From the NCBI RefSeq assembly GCF_018760735.1, contig NZ_JAHHZN010000001.1, positions 1 through 64,000 on the forward strand: a stretch of DNA of 64,000 nt. Direction: 5' to 3'. Source of the stretch: Hymenobacter piscis. Its GTDB lineage: Bacteria; Bacteroidota; Bacteroidia; Cytophagales; Hymenobacteraceae. Below, piece by piece: positions 8,035-16,759 of the stretch (its first letter is position 1; each line of letters begins with the position of its first letter). Both the position numbers and the translations under genes were made by a program. The notes below the pieces were generated by a model. It was not told where the DNA came from. It saw nothing but the letters and a program-made list of their open reading frames with translations, and ran no database searches.

Positions 8035-9258
8035 ATGGCAGATATTACGTGTTCTTTCTGCGGTAAGAGCAAAAAAGACGTTTCGGTGATGATTTCGGGC
8101 ATCAATGCTCACATCTGCGAACGGTGCGTGGGACAGGCCCAGCAGATTCTGAACGAGGAAAATAAGATTCGGGCCAACTCCAAGGCGCCGAAGTTCAATC
8201 TCGTGAAGCCCCGGGAGATGAAGGACTACCTCGACCAGTACGTGGTAGGCCAGGACGAGGCCAAGAAGGTGATGTCGGTGGCCGTGTACAACCACTACAA
8301 GCGCCTGATGCAGAAACCGCAGAAGGACGACGTAGTGATTGAGAAGTCGAACATCATTATGGTGGGCGAAACCGGCACCGGCAAAACGTTCCTCACGCGC
8401 ATGCTGGCCAACATCCTGCAGGTGCCCTTCTGCATTGCCGACGCCACCGTGCTCACCGAGGCCGGTTACGTGGGCGAAGACGTGGAAAGCATCCTCACCC
8501 GCCTGCTCCAGGCCGCCGACTACAACGTGGAAGCGGCCGAGCGCGGCATCGTCTACATCGACGAAATCGACAAGATTGCCCGCAAGAGCGACAACCCCAG
8601 CATTACCAGGGACGTGAGCGGCGAGGGCGTGCAGCAGGCCATGCTGAAGCTGCTCGAAGGCACGACGGTGAACGTGCCGCCCCACGGCGGCCGCAAGCAC
8701 CCCGAGCAGAAGATGATTACGGTGAACACCGAAAACATCCTCTTCATCTGCGGTGGGGCTTTCGTGGGCATTGAGCGCATCATCAAAAACCGCCTCAACA
8801 CCAAGCCTATTGGCTTCGCCAAAACCCAGCTGGAGGAGAAAATCGACACCGAGAACTTCCTGCGCTACGTGACGGCTCAGGATCTGAAGGCATTCGGCCT
8901 CATTCCGGAGCTGATTGGCCGTCTGCCGGTGCTCACCCACCTCAACCCCCTCGACCACGCCACGCTGCGCAAAATCCTGACCGAGCCCAAGAACTCCATC
9001 GTGAAGCAGTACCAGCGCCTCTTCGACATGGAAGACATCGAGCTGAGCTTCTCGGAAGGCGCCCTGGAGTACATCGTGGTGAAAGCCGACGAGTACCGCC
9101 TTGGGGCCCGGGGTCTGCGTAGCATCTGCGAAGCCATCATGACCGACGCCATGTTCGATATGCCCTCCGAGGAAGGCGTGAAGGAGCTGGTTATCGACGA
9201 AGACTACGCCCGCAGCAAGTTCGAGCAGACAGCTCTAAAGCAGCTACGGGCCGCGTAG
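8035..9258 (+). CDS. clpX: ClpX, ATPase subunit of ClpXP
   Basis: Unfolds tagged proteins and feeds them to ClpP. The 407-residue protein starts [10 protein letters not shown], with the four-cysteine zinc-binding domain (Cys6, Cys9, Cys28, Cys31). It then has the AAA+ Walker A GETGTGKT at about 111-118 and Walker [12 protein letters not shown]. The ATG at 8035 is preferred to a TTG six bases upstream. The stop codon lies inside a perfect 37-bp inverted repeat (9255-9330). Confidence 0.96.
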   Translation: MADITCSFCGKSKKDVSVMISGINAHICERCVGQAQQILNEENKIRANSKAPKFNLVKPREMKDYLDQYVVGQDEAKKVMSVAVYNHYKRLMQKPQKDDVVIEKSNIIMVGETGTGKTFLTRMLANILQVPFCIADATVLTEAGYVGEDVESILTRLLQAADYNVEAAERGIVYIDEIDKIARKSDNPSITRDVSGEGVQQAMLKLLEGTTVNVPPHGGRKHPEQKMITVNTENILFICGGAFVGIERIIKNRLNTKPIGFAKTQLEEKIDTENFLRYVTAQDLKAFGLIPELIGRLPVLTHLNPLDHATLRKILTEPKNSIVKQYQRLFDMEDIELSFSEGALEYIVVKADEYRLGARGLRSICEAIMTDAMFDMPSEEGVKELVIDEDYARSKFEQTALKQLRAA

Positions 9259-9330
9259 TTTTCCCTTATAAACGCCGAACGGGCTTCCATGCACATGGAA
9301 GCCCGTTCGGCGTTTATAAGGGAAAACTAC
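9255..9330. terminator. Perfect 37-bp inverted repeat overlapping the clpX stop
   Basis: Arms 9255-9291 and 9294-9330 are exact reverse complements with a 2-nt spacer, and the clpX TAG is at 9256-9258. It probably acts as terminator, but it is far longer than usual and does not end in a plain T-run. Confidence 0.8.
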
Positions 9331-9365
9331 TTATACTTATCGTATTATTTCAACGTCCTCATGCT

Positions 9366-9818
9366 ATGCTTATTCACTTCACAATTGCGCTGACATCTGT
9401 TCTGGGCCTGTCTGCCGTAACCGCACATGGGCAGGTTAGTGGCTCAGCCCTGGGCCTGACGGAGCAGCAGCTACGCGAGACACACGCGAAGGCCAGCTAC
9501 CTCAGTTGGCGGGATTCGCTCACGGAAAAAGGCGGCAAATGCTTGATTGCCGATGGCCGCAAGCCCGGGCCAGATGGCAAACGCTCCGGCATCATGACCC
9601 ACTACTATTTCCTGCAGGGGCACGTGTACAAGATCCAATCTTTCGGTACCTACCAGAACTACGGGTGGGGGCTGCAGCAGAGCTATGAAACCAGCCCGCA
9701 CAAGGAGAACATCAATACGTGGGTGGACGTTGACCACCACTACCGCTACCGCCTGGCAGCCGATGAGCAGAAAAACACGGCCGTCCTGACCATTACCGAC
9801 AGCCGGACGGCTTTCTAA
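9366..9818 (+). CDS. Secreted protein of unknown function
   Basis: 150 residues with an N-terminal signal peptide: hydrophobic FTIALTSVLGLSAV followed by a probable cleavage at about AHG-Q. The mature part is rich in Tyr and Trp with many charged residues (YHYRYRLAADEQ near the C-terminus). I do not recognise the family. It has its own bidirectional terminator downstream and is convergent with lpxB. It is likely periplasmic or outer-surface; no catalytic motif is visible. Confidence 0.75.
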   Translation: MLIHFTIALTSVLGLSAVTAHGQVSGSALGLTEQQLRETHAKASYLSWRDSLTEKGGKCLIADGRKPGPDGKRSGIMTHYYFLQGHVYKIQSFGTYQNYGWGLQQSYETSPHKENINTWVDVDHHYRYRLAADEQKNTAVLTITDSRTAF

Positions 9819-9825
9819 AAAGAAA

Positions 9826-9861
9826 CCGGGGGCATCACTCTATTCTGAATGATGCCCCCGG
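9826..9861. terminator. Bidirectional terminator
   Basis: 12-bp arms CCGGGGGCATCA / TGATGCCCCCGG with a 12-nt loop between two convergent genes (the secreted protein and lpxB). Confidence 0.8.
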
Positions 9862-9884
9862 TAGTTTGCAAAGCGGTAACGGTT

Positions 9885-10994
9885 TTACTTTTTCAAATAC
9901 CCCACCATCAGCTTCGCAGCCTTCTCGGCGGATTTCTGCTGACCCAGCTTCGCCCAAATTTCGGCGTAGCCGGCTTTCTGCTGGACGATGAAGGCGTCGT
10001 CGGCGGTGACTTTCTTGAGTTCCGTAACGAGGTTGCGGGAGTTGAAGTCGCTCTGGATGAGTTCTTTCACCACTTCGCGGCCGGCAATGAGGTTGACCAG
10101 AGAAATGTAGGGCACCTTGATAACGGCTTTTCCAATGGCGTACGACACGGCGCTGGTGCGGTAGCACACCACCTGGGGCACGTTGAAAAGAGCCGTTTCA
10201 AGGGTGGCCGTGCCGCTCGTGACCAGAGCCGCCGTGGCGTGGGCCAGCAGGTCGTAGGTCTGGTCGAAGAGGATGCGCACGTTGTTGCGCTCAAAGTGGG
10301 CGTAGTAGTTCCGGTCGAGGTTATCGACGCCGGCTACCAGGAACTGGTAGTTGAGGAAGGGCGGCAGAATGGCCAGCATCTCGTAGAGCATCTCCTCGAT
10401 TTCCTGCTTACGCGAGCCGGGCAGCACCGCTATAATGGGCCGCGCGGGGTCGAGCTGGTTGCGCTCATAGAAGTCAGTGGACTTCTGGAACTCGCCCACG
10501 CTGTCGGCAATGGGGTTGCCGATGTAGTCCACCTGGTAGTCGAAGCGCCGGTAGAACTCCTGCTCGAAGGGCAGAATCACGAACATACGGTCGACGACGG
10601 CTTTCACCTTGTGCACGCGGCTCTGGTTCCAGGCCCAGATTTTGGGCGAGATGTAATAGAACACCTTCAGGCCAGCGGCCTTGGCGAACTTGGCCACGCG
10701 CATGTTGAAGCCGGCATAGTCCACCAGAATCACCACGTCGGGCTGCCAGGCCAGCAGGTCGCGCTGGCACTCCTTGAGGTAGCCCCGGAATTTGAGGACG
10801 CTGGTGGCCGCCTCCCAGAAGCCCATGATGGCCATTTCCTGGTAGTGGCGCACCATTTCGCCGCCTTCGGCCTGCATCAGGTCGCCGCCCCAGAAGCGGA
10901 ACTCCGCCGCCGGGTCCTGCTGACGCAATTCCTGCATGAGGCTGGCCGCGTGAAAATCCCCGGACCGCTCGCCCGCTATCAGGTAGTACTTCAT
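9885..10994 (-). CDS. lpxB: Lipid-A-disaccharide synthase
   Basis: Condenses UDP-diacylglucosamine with lipid X in lipid A synthesis, at the inner membrane. The 369-residue protein begins MKYYLIAGERSGD, with the family N-terminal AGExSGD motif. It contains FWGGDLMQAEGGE, the YYISPKIWAW segment, LPGSRKQEI and a C-terminal GTATLE motif (VTSGTATLETAL), all typical of LpxB. It is alone on the minus strand; other LPS genes (hldD, kdsA) are scattered in the window. Confidence 0.95.
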   Translation of the reverse strand: MKYYLIAGERSGDFHAASLMQELRQQDPAAEFRFWGGDLMQAEGGEMVRHYQEMAIMGFWEAATSVLKFRGYLKECQRDLLAWQPDVVILVDYAGFNMRVAKFAKAAGLKVFYYISPKIWAWNQSRVHKVKAVVDRMFVILPFEQEFYRRFDYQVDYIGNPIADSVGEFQKSTDFYERNQLDPARPIIAVLPGSRKQEIEEMLYEMLAILPPFLNYQFLVAGVDNLDRNYYAHFERNNVRILFDQTYDLLAHATAALVTSGTATLETALFNVPQVVCYRTSAVSYAIGKAVIKVPYISLVNLIAGREVVKELIQSDFNSRNLVTELKKVTADDAFIVQQKAGYAEIWAKLGQQKSAEKAAKLMVGYLKK

Positions 10995-11016
10995 TCTCCT
11001 TTAATTAAACCTGGCC

Positions 11017-11110
11017 GTCATGCTGAGCAAAGCGAAGCATCTCGCGTGCTGACATTGCCAAAGTAATTTGATTACCACTGAGCAAGATGCTTCGCTCTGC
11101 TCAGCATGAC
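11017..11110. repeat. GTCAT...ATGAC palindromic element, copy 1
   Basis: 94-bp element with complementary ends of about 26 bp (GTCATGCTGAGC... and ...GCTCAGCATGAC). The central part has CTCGCGTGCTGAC, shared with the copy at 54147. It lies between the divergent start of lpxB and the end of the queD-like gene. Confidence 0.85.
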
Positions 11111-11120
11111 AGTTTCGGGG

Positions 11121-11540
11121 TTATGCCTCCCCGTAGTATTCCACGAAGTTGCGGGGCGTTTCGTAGAGTTTGATGCAGTGCAGTTTGGCCGTGGAAATCT
11201 GCTCGATTTCGGGCTGGAGAATTTTCCAGAAGGCAATCACCAGGTTTTCGGTGCTGGCCAGCTGGCCCTGCATGAAGGGCACGTCGAGGTTCAGGTTTTT
11301 GTGGTCGACCTGGTCCACCACGTGGGTGCGGATGACGGTGCTGAGCTGCTTGAGGTCGATGACGAACCCGGTTTCCGGGTCGGGCTGGCCCTTGACGGTG
11401 ACGATGAGGTCGTAGTTGTGCCCGTGCCAGTTGACGTTGGCACAGGGGCCGAACACCTCCCGGTTGCGCTCCTCGCTCCACTTGGGGTTGTGGAGCTTGT
11501 GGGCGGCGTTGAAGTGTTCCTGGCGGCTGATATATACCAT
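11121..11540 (-). CDS. queD: 6-carboxytetrahydropterin synthase / 6-pyruvoyl-tetrahydropterin synthase family
   Basis: A 139-residue protein of the PTPS/QueD fold. Zinc ligands are His14 (HFNAAHKL) and the HGH pair near 39-41 (CANVNWHGHNYDL), with the catalytic-type cysteine at about 33. QueD acts in queuosine precursor synthesis; PTPS acts in biopterin synthesis, and the two cannot be told apart securely here. I chose the ATG at 11540 (MVYISRQEHF), which matches the family N-terminus; the longer frame runs into the palindrome at 11541-11692. Confidence 0.88.
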   Translation of the reverse strand: MVYISRQEHFNAAHKLHNPKWSEERNREVFGPCANVNWHGHNYDLIVTVKGQPDPETGFVIDLKQLSTVIRTHVVDQVDHKNLNLDVPFMQGQLASTENLVIAFWKILQPEIEQISTAKLHCIKLYETPRNFVEYYGEA

Positions 11541-11692
11541 TTTGGGGTCTTGGGGTCTTGGAAGTTTGGGGTCTTGGATGACGTTTTGATTGAAAAACCT
11601 GACACTCAGCGGCTTGATTGACCGTTGTGGCGCGTATTGCACCGTTGAACGTCAGCCAAGCCTCCAAGCCCCTAAGCTCCTAAGACCCCATT
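11541..11692. repeat. Imperfect palindrome with TTGGGGTC-type arms
   Basis: The left arm (about 11541-11584) is a tandem of 8-bp words TTGGGGTC/TTGGAAGT. The right arm (about 11650-11692) carries complementary words ending in CTAAGACCCCA. ACGTT and AACGT pair at the inner edge. It fills the gap between the permease gene and the queD-like gene. Confidence 0.7.
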
Positions 11693-12681
11693 CGGCGCAG
11701 CAAATATACGAAGAACGGTACGCCGAACAGGGCCGTGACCAGGCCCACCGGCAGGCCGGCCGGCGGATAGAGCAGGCGGGCCAGCAGGTCGCAGAAAACC
11801 AGAAAATTACCCCCCAGCAGGGCGCAGAACAGCAGGTTGCCCCGGCCCACCGTGCCCAGCAGCCAGCGCGTGATGTGCGGAATCACGAGCCCCACGAACC
11901 CGATGGGCCCGCAGAGCGCCACCACCCCGCCCGTCAGGCCCGAGGCCACGAGCAGCAGCAACCAGCGGGTGCGGGCCACCGGCAGGCCCAAAGCCGTGGC
12001 CCGCTCCTCGCCCAGCAGCAGCAAGCTCAGGTGATTGTGCAGCAGCGCCAGCGCCCCCAGACCCAGCCCCACGGCCACCGCCGGATAGGGCAGCGTGGCC
12101 CAGCTGGCCCGCTCAAACCCGCCCAACGACCAGAACGTGATAGTGCGCAGCTTGTCGTCGGTGGCGGCCAGAAACGTGAGCAGTCCGCCCAGGGCCGTGG
12201 TCAGGGAGCCCACCGCTACCCCGGCCAGCAGCAGCAGCGGCGGCACGATGCGGCCCCGCCGACTCCCCACCACCACCACTACCAGCGTGGTGCCCAGCGC
12301 GCCCAGCAGCGCGGCCAGCGGGGGCAGGTAGAGGCCGGCCACCGTGAGGCCGGGCACAAACACAAACGTGAGACTGGCCCCCAGCGCCCCGCCCGAGGCC
12401 GTGCCCAGCAGGTAGGGGTCGGCTAGGGGGTTATTGACCATGGCCTGCATGATGTAGCCGCTCATGGCCAGCCCCGCCCCGGCCAGCAAAGCCAGCAGCA
12501 GCCGGGGCAGGCGCAGCTCGATGAGCACCAGCTGGGCCGGGTCGCGGGCGTCGTAGTGCAGCAGGGCCCGGGCAATGAGGGCGTAATCGGTTTCGTAGCT
12601 GCCCACGCGCAGGCCTGCCGCCAGCAAAAGTGCCGTCAGCAGCAGGCAGGCCAGAATCCAGGGCAGGGCGGGGCGGGTCAT
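11680..12681 (-). CDS. BtuC/FecCD-type ABC transporter permease
   Basis: A 333-residue integral membrane protein with about nine or ten hydrophobic segments of the BtuC/FecCD fold, for cobalamin, haem or siderophore import. Family hallmarks are GAGLAMSGYIMQAMVNNPLADP near the third helix and GPIGFVGLVIPHI towards the C-terminus. It overlaps the upstream substrate-binding gene by 4 nt (ATGA). No ATP-binding subunit gene is adjacent: the next minus-strand gene is the queD-like one. The ATPase must be elsewhere. Confidence 0.92.
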   Translation of the reverse strand: MTRPALPWILACLLLTALLLAAGLRVGSYETDYALIARALLHYDARDPAQLVLIELRLPRLLLALLAGAGLAMSGYIMQAMVNNPLADPYLLGTASGGALGASLTFVFVPGLTVAGLYLPPLAALLGALGTTLVVVVVGSRRGRIVPPLLLLAGVAVGSLTTALGGLLTFLAATDDKLRTITFWSLGGFERASWATLPYPAVAVGLGLGALALLHNHLSLLLLGEERATALGLPVARTRWLLLLVASGLTGGVVALCGPIGFVGLVIPHITRWLLGTVGRGNLLFCALLGGNFLVFCDLLARLLYPPAGLPVGLVTALFGVPFFVYLLRRMGS

Positions 12682-13601
12682 GGAGCGGGGGGAGCCCAGA
12701 TCAGGCGCCGCAGTTCCCGTACTGTTTCCACTACGCGCGGACCAGGGCGGGCCATGAGGTTATCGGTGGTGGCGTACACGCGGCGGGCCGGGTAGGCGCG
12801 GATGCGTTTGAGCTCGGGGTAGAGGCGAAAGAAGGTGCTGTCGAGCTTGCCGAAGCTGCCCCCGAGGACGACGTCGGGATTGAGGCGCAGGATGTACTCG
12901 CGGGTGAGGGCCGGATAGGGCTGGGCGAATTTCTCCTCTACCGCGTTGCGGCCGCCAGCCAGCCGGATCTGGTCCGTAAACAATGTGTTGCGGCCGTACA
13001 CGTAAATCGGGTCCGTCCAGGTGAGGGCCAGCACCGCCGGCGCCGGGCGCGGGGTGGGCAGCTTCTGGAGGGCCCGGAGCTCGGCCCGGAGCGAATCGGT
13101 GAGGCGGCGGGCGGCGGGGCCGCGGCCCAGGATGCGGCCCAGGTCGGTGAGGCCGCGCAGGATGTCGTCTACCCGCTCGTACTGCTGGAAGTACACCGGA
13201 ATACCCAGTTCCTGGAGCCGCTGGGCATCGGCCTCGGAGGTAATGCCGGCCGTGGTGAACACCACGTCGGGCCGCAGGGCCAGGAGGCGCTCCAGGTCCA
13301 GGGGGTAACTGTTGACCACGGGCTTGCGCCGGGCCGCCGCCGGAAAGTCGCAGACCTGGGTGCGGGCCACGATGGTAGCCGTATCGGCCACGGCGTAGAG
13401 CATTTCCGTCATGGAAGGCGCCAGGGCCATGATGCGACGCGGCTGGGCCGGCACCGTGAGGGCACGGCCGAGGTCGTCGCGCAGGTGTTGGGGGGCGGCG
13501 GCGGCTGGGGCCGCCGTGGTGGCGGGCGCATCGGGGCGGCAGGCCGCCAGCAGGGGCAGCAGCAGCAAAAGCCGGAAACGGGCAACGGAAGGGCGGAGCA
13601 T
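12678..13601 (-). CDS. Cobalamin/iron-siderophore-type substrate-binding lipoprotein
   Basis: A 307-residue helical-backbone metal receptor (BtuF/FepB class). The N-terminus is a lipoprotein signal ending in LLPLLAAC. The mature part has PRRIMALAPSMTEMLYAV, LLALRPDVVFTT and LNPDVVLGGSFG, as in the two lobes of BtuF. I chose the ATG at 13601: it gives the lipobox at the right distance and lies 5 nt after a -7 box. It is the first gene of a two-gene unit with the permease. Confidence 0.88.
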   Translation of the reverse strand: MLRPSVARFRLLLLLPLLAACRPDAPATTAAPAAAAPQHLRDDLGRALTVPAQPRRIMALAPSMTEMLYAVADTATIVARTQVCDFPAAARRKPVVNSYPLDLERLLALRPDVVFTTAGITSEADAQRLQELGIPVYFQQYERVDDILRGLTDLGRILGRGPAARRLTDSLRAELRALQKLPTPRPAPAVLALTWTDPIYVYGRNTLFTDQIRLAGGRNAVEEKFAQPYPALTREYILRLNPDVVLGGSFGKLDSTFFRLYPELKRIRAYPARRVYATTDNLMARPGPRVVETVRELRRLIWAPPAP

Positions 13602-13606
13602 GGGGG

Positions 13607-13614
13607 CAAAGGTA
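13607..13614 (-). promoter_or_regulatory. -7 box of the substrate-binding lipoprotein gene
   Basis: TACCTTTG on the minus strand, ending 5 nt before the ATG at 13601. Transcription would start at or next to the start codon, giving a leaderless mRNA. Confidence 0.55.
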
Positions 13615-13725
13615 ACCGCCCGCGCCAGACGCTTCAGTGCCCGTCGCTTCAGCGCCCGGACAGCGGTTTCCGCGCGTCGGGCCAAACAAAATCGGCGGCC
13701 TGCGTATCATTCCCTGCCCGGGGGT

Positions 13726-13733
13726 TACTTTTG
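13726..13733 (+). promoter_or_regulatory. -7 box of hldD
   Basis: TACTTTTG matches TAnnTTTG and lies 18 nt before the hldD ATG. Confidence 0.5.
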
Positions 13734-13751
13734 GGCCTAAACTTCTGCCTT

Positions 13752-14717
13752 ATGATCGTCGTCACCGGAGCTGCCGGCTTTATTGCCAGCGCCCTCGTCA
13801 CCCGCCTCAACGCCGCCAACTTCAACGATATCGTGGTGGTGGACAACTTCACCAACGAGCGCAAGCTGGCCAACCTCTCGGGCAAGCGCCTGAAGCAGTA
13901 CGTGGACCGGGAGGAGTTTTTCCCCTGGCTCGAGGAGCACCACGCCGAGGTGGAGTTCATCTTCCACCTCGGGGCCCGCACCGACACCACCGAAACCAAC
14001 CGCGACGTGCTGAACGTGCTCAACCTGGAGTACTCCAAGCAGATGTGGCAGGCCTGCTGCCGCTACCAGTTGCCGCTGGTGTACGCCTCCTCGGCCGCCA
14101 CCTACGGCTCGGGCACGCTGGGCTACTCCGACGACGATGCCCTGCTGCCCCTGCTGCGCCCGCTCAACCCCTACGGCGACTCCAAGAACGACTTCGATAA
14201 CTGGGCCGTGCAGCAGGAGGAAAAGCCGTTTTTCTGGGCCGGGCTGAAGTTTTTCAACGTGTACGGCCCCAACGAGTACCACAAGGGCCGCATGGCTTCG
14301 GTGATTCTGCACGCCTTCCGCCAGATTCAGGAAACGGGCTCCATGACCCTGTTCCGCTCCCACAACCCCGACTACGCCGACGGCGAGCAGCAGCGCGACT
14401 TCGTGTACGTGAAGGACGTGGTGGAGGTGTGCTTCTTCCTGATGCAGAACCGCCGGCACTCAGGCATCTATAACCTGGGCACCGGCGAGGCCCGTACCTT
14501 CCTCGACCTCACCCTAAGCACCTTCGCCGCCCTCGACCGCACCGCCGACATCCATTTCCGCGACACGCCCGAGGACATCCGCGACACATACCAGTACTTC
14601 ACCCAGGCCGATATGAGCAAGCTGCGCGCCATCGGCTACGAGCGGCCCTTCACCCGCCTGGAGGACGGCATTACTGACTACGTGCGCAACTACCTGGTGC
14701 CCAACGCCTATTATTAG
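13752..14717 (+). CDS. hldD: ADP-L-glycero-D-manno-heptose 6-epimerase
   Basis: Last step in making the activated heptose of the LPS inner core. The 321-residue SDR-fold protein opens MIVVTGAAGFIAS (Rossmann GxxGxxG) and has the catalytic YxxxK (PYGDSKNDFD). FEF-like and RDFVYVKDVV segments typical of HldD follow. The ATG at 13752 is 18 nt after a -7 box; an upstream in-frame extension overlaps the divergent gene and is not real. It is followed by a strong terminator. Confidence 0.93.
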   Translation: MIVVTGAAGFIASALVTRLNAANFNDIVVVDNFTNERKLANLSGKRLKQYVDREEFFPWLEEHHAEVEFIFHLGARTDTTETNRDVLNVLNLEYSKQMWQACCRYQLPLVYASSAATYGSGTLGYSDDDALLPLLRPLNPYGDSKNDFDNWAVQQEEKPFFWAGLKFFNVYGPNEYHKGRMASVILHAFRQIQETGSMTLFRSHNPDYADGEQQRDFVYVKDVVEVCFFLMQNRRHSGIYNLGTGEARTFLDLTLSTFAALDRTADIHFRDTPEDIRDTYQYFTQADMSKLRAIGYERPFTRLEDGITDYVRNYLVPNAYY

Positions 14718-14757
14718 CCTCGCGCCTTCGGACCATCTTCCTGACGACCTGCTGACT

Positions 14758-14795
14758 GTCGGTTGCCCTACTCGTAGGGCAACCGACTTTTTTTT
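14758..14795 (+). terminator. hldD terminator
   Basis: A 14-bp perfect stem (14758-14771 / 14774-14787) with a 2-nt spacer and a run of eight or more T. Confidence 0.92.
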
Positions 14796-14870
14796 ATATA
14801 GCAAATCATAATTTTTATAGCATTTTTCGGAGAGAGTAGTACCTTGAGCCTTTCTAACTTCTGAAGGCTG

Positions 14871-16295
14871 GTGCAACGCAAAACCATTACCATTATCGGC
14901 GGCGGATTTTCCGGCTCCACTCTGGCCGTGCAGCTGGCCCGCCTGGCCGGTGACCAGCCTTTTGCCTGCGACGTGCACCTGGTGGAGCCCCGGCCGGTGC
15001 CAGGCCCGGGCCTGGCCTACACCGCCCGTCGCCCGGAATACCTGCTCAACGTGCGGGCCCAGTTTCTGAGTGCCTTCCCCGACCAGCCCGACCACTTCCG
15101 CAACTGGCTGCGCATCACGGGGCCGGCCGAAACGTGCGAGGAAGAGTTTTGCTCCCGCCAGAGCTACGGACGCTACCTGCAGCAGTTGGTGGGCCAGGTG
15201 CTGGAATGGCCCTCACTGAACGGCATCCGGTGCCGGTGGCACAACCAGGCCGCGCAATCAGTTACGGTGGCCCCTGATGGCAACAGCGCGGTGGTGCAGC
15301 TGCAAAACGACCAGCTCATCCAGAGCGACTTTGTGGTGCTGACCCTGGGCAACTTTGCCCCGTCTCCGCCCGTGACCACGGATCTGGCTTACCTGCTGCA
15401 CCCCACCTACCACGCCAACCCCTGGGCCCGGGGTGCACTGCGCACCATTGCCCCCGACGACACGGTACTGCTTATCGGCACGGGCCTCACGGCGGTAGAT
15501 GTGCTGCTGGGCCTGCGGGCCGATGGGCACCAGGGCCAGATTACAGCAGTTTCGGGGCACGGCCGCTGGCCGGCCGCGCACCAGCCCTCCCCCGCCACGT
15601 ATCCCAGCTTTTACGCCACTGAGCTGACCGGCCTGACTACCGTCGCGCAGGTGCTGGGCGCAGTTCGCCGCCATCTGCGCGCCTCCCAGGCGCAGGGCCT
15701 CGACTGGCGGCTGGTTATCGACTCGCTACGGCCCGACCTGGGCCGCATTTGGGCGGCCTGGCCGCTGGAAGAGCAGGCCCGGTTTCTGCGTCATCTGGCC
15801 GGCCGGTGGTCGGTGGTGCGCCACCGCAGCCCACCCCGCAACGCGGCGTTGCTCCAGGAAATGCTGGCCTCCGGCCGCGTGCTGCAACACCGGGGCCGCG
15901 TGCAGGATATCCGGCCCGCGGCCGACGGCCTGGCCCTGACCATCCGCCACGGCCAGCAAACCCAGTACCTGACGGCCCGCCACGTCATCAACTGCACCGG
16001 CCCGCTGCTCGATTACCGCCGCATCCGGGAGCCGCTGGTGGTGCAGCTACGCGAAGCCGGCCACCTCGTACCCGACCCGCTGGGCCTGGGCATCCGCACC
16101 GACGAGCACGGGGCTATGCGCGCGGCCAATGGCCAGGTTTCGCCCGTTTTGTTCACGTTAGGCCCCAGCCGCCGCCCCCAAAACTTCGAATCGACGGCCG
16201 TGCCGGAACTGCGCACCCAGGCCGTGAGTCTGGCCCAGGAACTGGGGCGTCGCCTGCAGCAGGACCGCAACTACCCCATGCCCTCTTCAAGCTAA
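14871..16295 (+). CDS. FAD/NAD(P)-binding oxidoreductase (COG4529-like)
   Basis: 474 residues with an N-terminal dinucleotide-binding motif ITIIGGGFSGSTLAVQL and a second glycine-rich motif LLIGTGLTAVDVLLGL near residue 200. This is the layout of FAD-NAD(P)-binding proteins of the hydroxyacylglutathione-hydrolase-associated/COG4529 group. The substrate is unknown. The start is GTG at 14871; no ATG is available before the Rossmann motif. It stands alone between two terminators. Confidence 0.8.
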   Translation: MQRKTITIIGGGFSGSTLAVQLARLAGDQPFACDVHLVEPRPVPGPGLAYTARRPEYLLNVRAQFLSAFPDQPDHFRNWLRITGPAETCEEEFCSRQSYGRYLQQLVGQVLEWPSLNGIRCRWHNQAAQSVTVAPDGNSAVVQLQNDQLIQSDFVVLTLGNFAPSPPVTTDLAYLLHPTYHANPWARGALRTIAPDDTVLLIGTGLTAVDVLLGLRADGHQGQITAVSGHGRWPAAHQPSPATYPSFYATELTGLTTVAQVLGAVRRHLRASQAQGLDWRLVIDSLRPDLGRIWAAWPLEEQARFLRHLAGRWSVVRHRSPPRNAALLQEMLASGRVLQHRGRVQDIRPAADGLALTIRHGQQTQYLTARHVINCTGPLLDYRRIREPLVVQLREAGHLVPDPLGLGIRTDEHGAMRAANGQVSPVLFTLGPSRRPQNFESTAVPELRTQAVSLAQELGRRLQQDRNYPMPSSS

Positions 16296-16330
16296 AAGCC
16301 CCGCGGCCGAACCGGCTGCGGGGCTTTTAG
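16292..16330 (+). terminator. Bidirectional terminator
   Basis: A 13-bp stem CTAAAAGCCCCGC / GCGGGGCTTTTAG overlapping the stop of the FAD-binding protein; it also follows the convergent small gene. Confidence 0.88.
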
Positions 16331-16360
16331 AATACCAATGGCGCGTTGCAAGAGTGCAGG

Positions 16361-16648
16361 TCAGGCGGCCAGCTCGTCAGGGGCGTACAGCGGCAGGATG
16401 CGGGTATCGGTGCCGGGCTCGGGGAAGGGCAGCACCGCGAGCTGGGGGTAGCTCTGGGGGCTGGTGGTGGCACTGCGGCGTAAGGCGCGCATGAGCAGGT
16501 ATTTATACTTCTCGGCGTCGGCCAGAGCAGCCTCCACGGCCTGCACGGCATCGGTGTAGGCCACTACCGGCAGGCCCTCCGCCGCTTCTCCGGTGGGATA
16601 AGTAAGTTCAAAAACCGGGCAGTTCAGGTATTCAGCGGGCGTTTTCAT
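16361..16648 (-). CDS. Small hypothetical protein
   Basis: 95 residues starting MKTPAEYLNCP, with an Ala/Glu-rich helix AVQAVEAALADAEKYKYLLMRALR in the middle and a Pro-rich C-terminus. No signal peptide or membrane segment. I do not recognise it. The ATG at 16648 is favoured over one at 16690 because the upstream sequence is A/T-rich and non-coding in appearance. Confidence 0.6.
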   Translation of the reverse strand: MKTPAEYLNCPVFELTYPTGEAAEGLPVVAYTDAVQAVEAALADAEKYKYLLMRALRRSATTSPQSYPQLAVLPFPEPGTDTRILPLYAPDELAA

Positions 16649-16759
16649 AAGGCAGCAGGTTACGTAGTTAGCAGACTCAAAACTAACCAAATTAGCAGAA
16701 AGTTAATTCCCTCTTGCGCACTTTATTTAAGCCACTGACTGCCTTTTTTCGCCCTTTTG

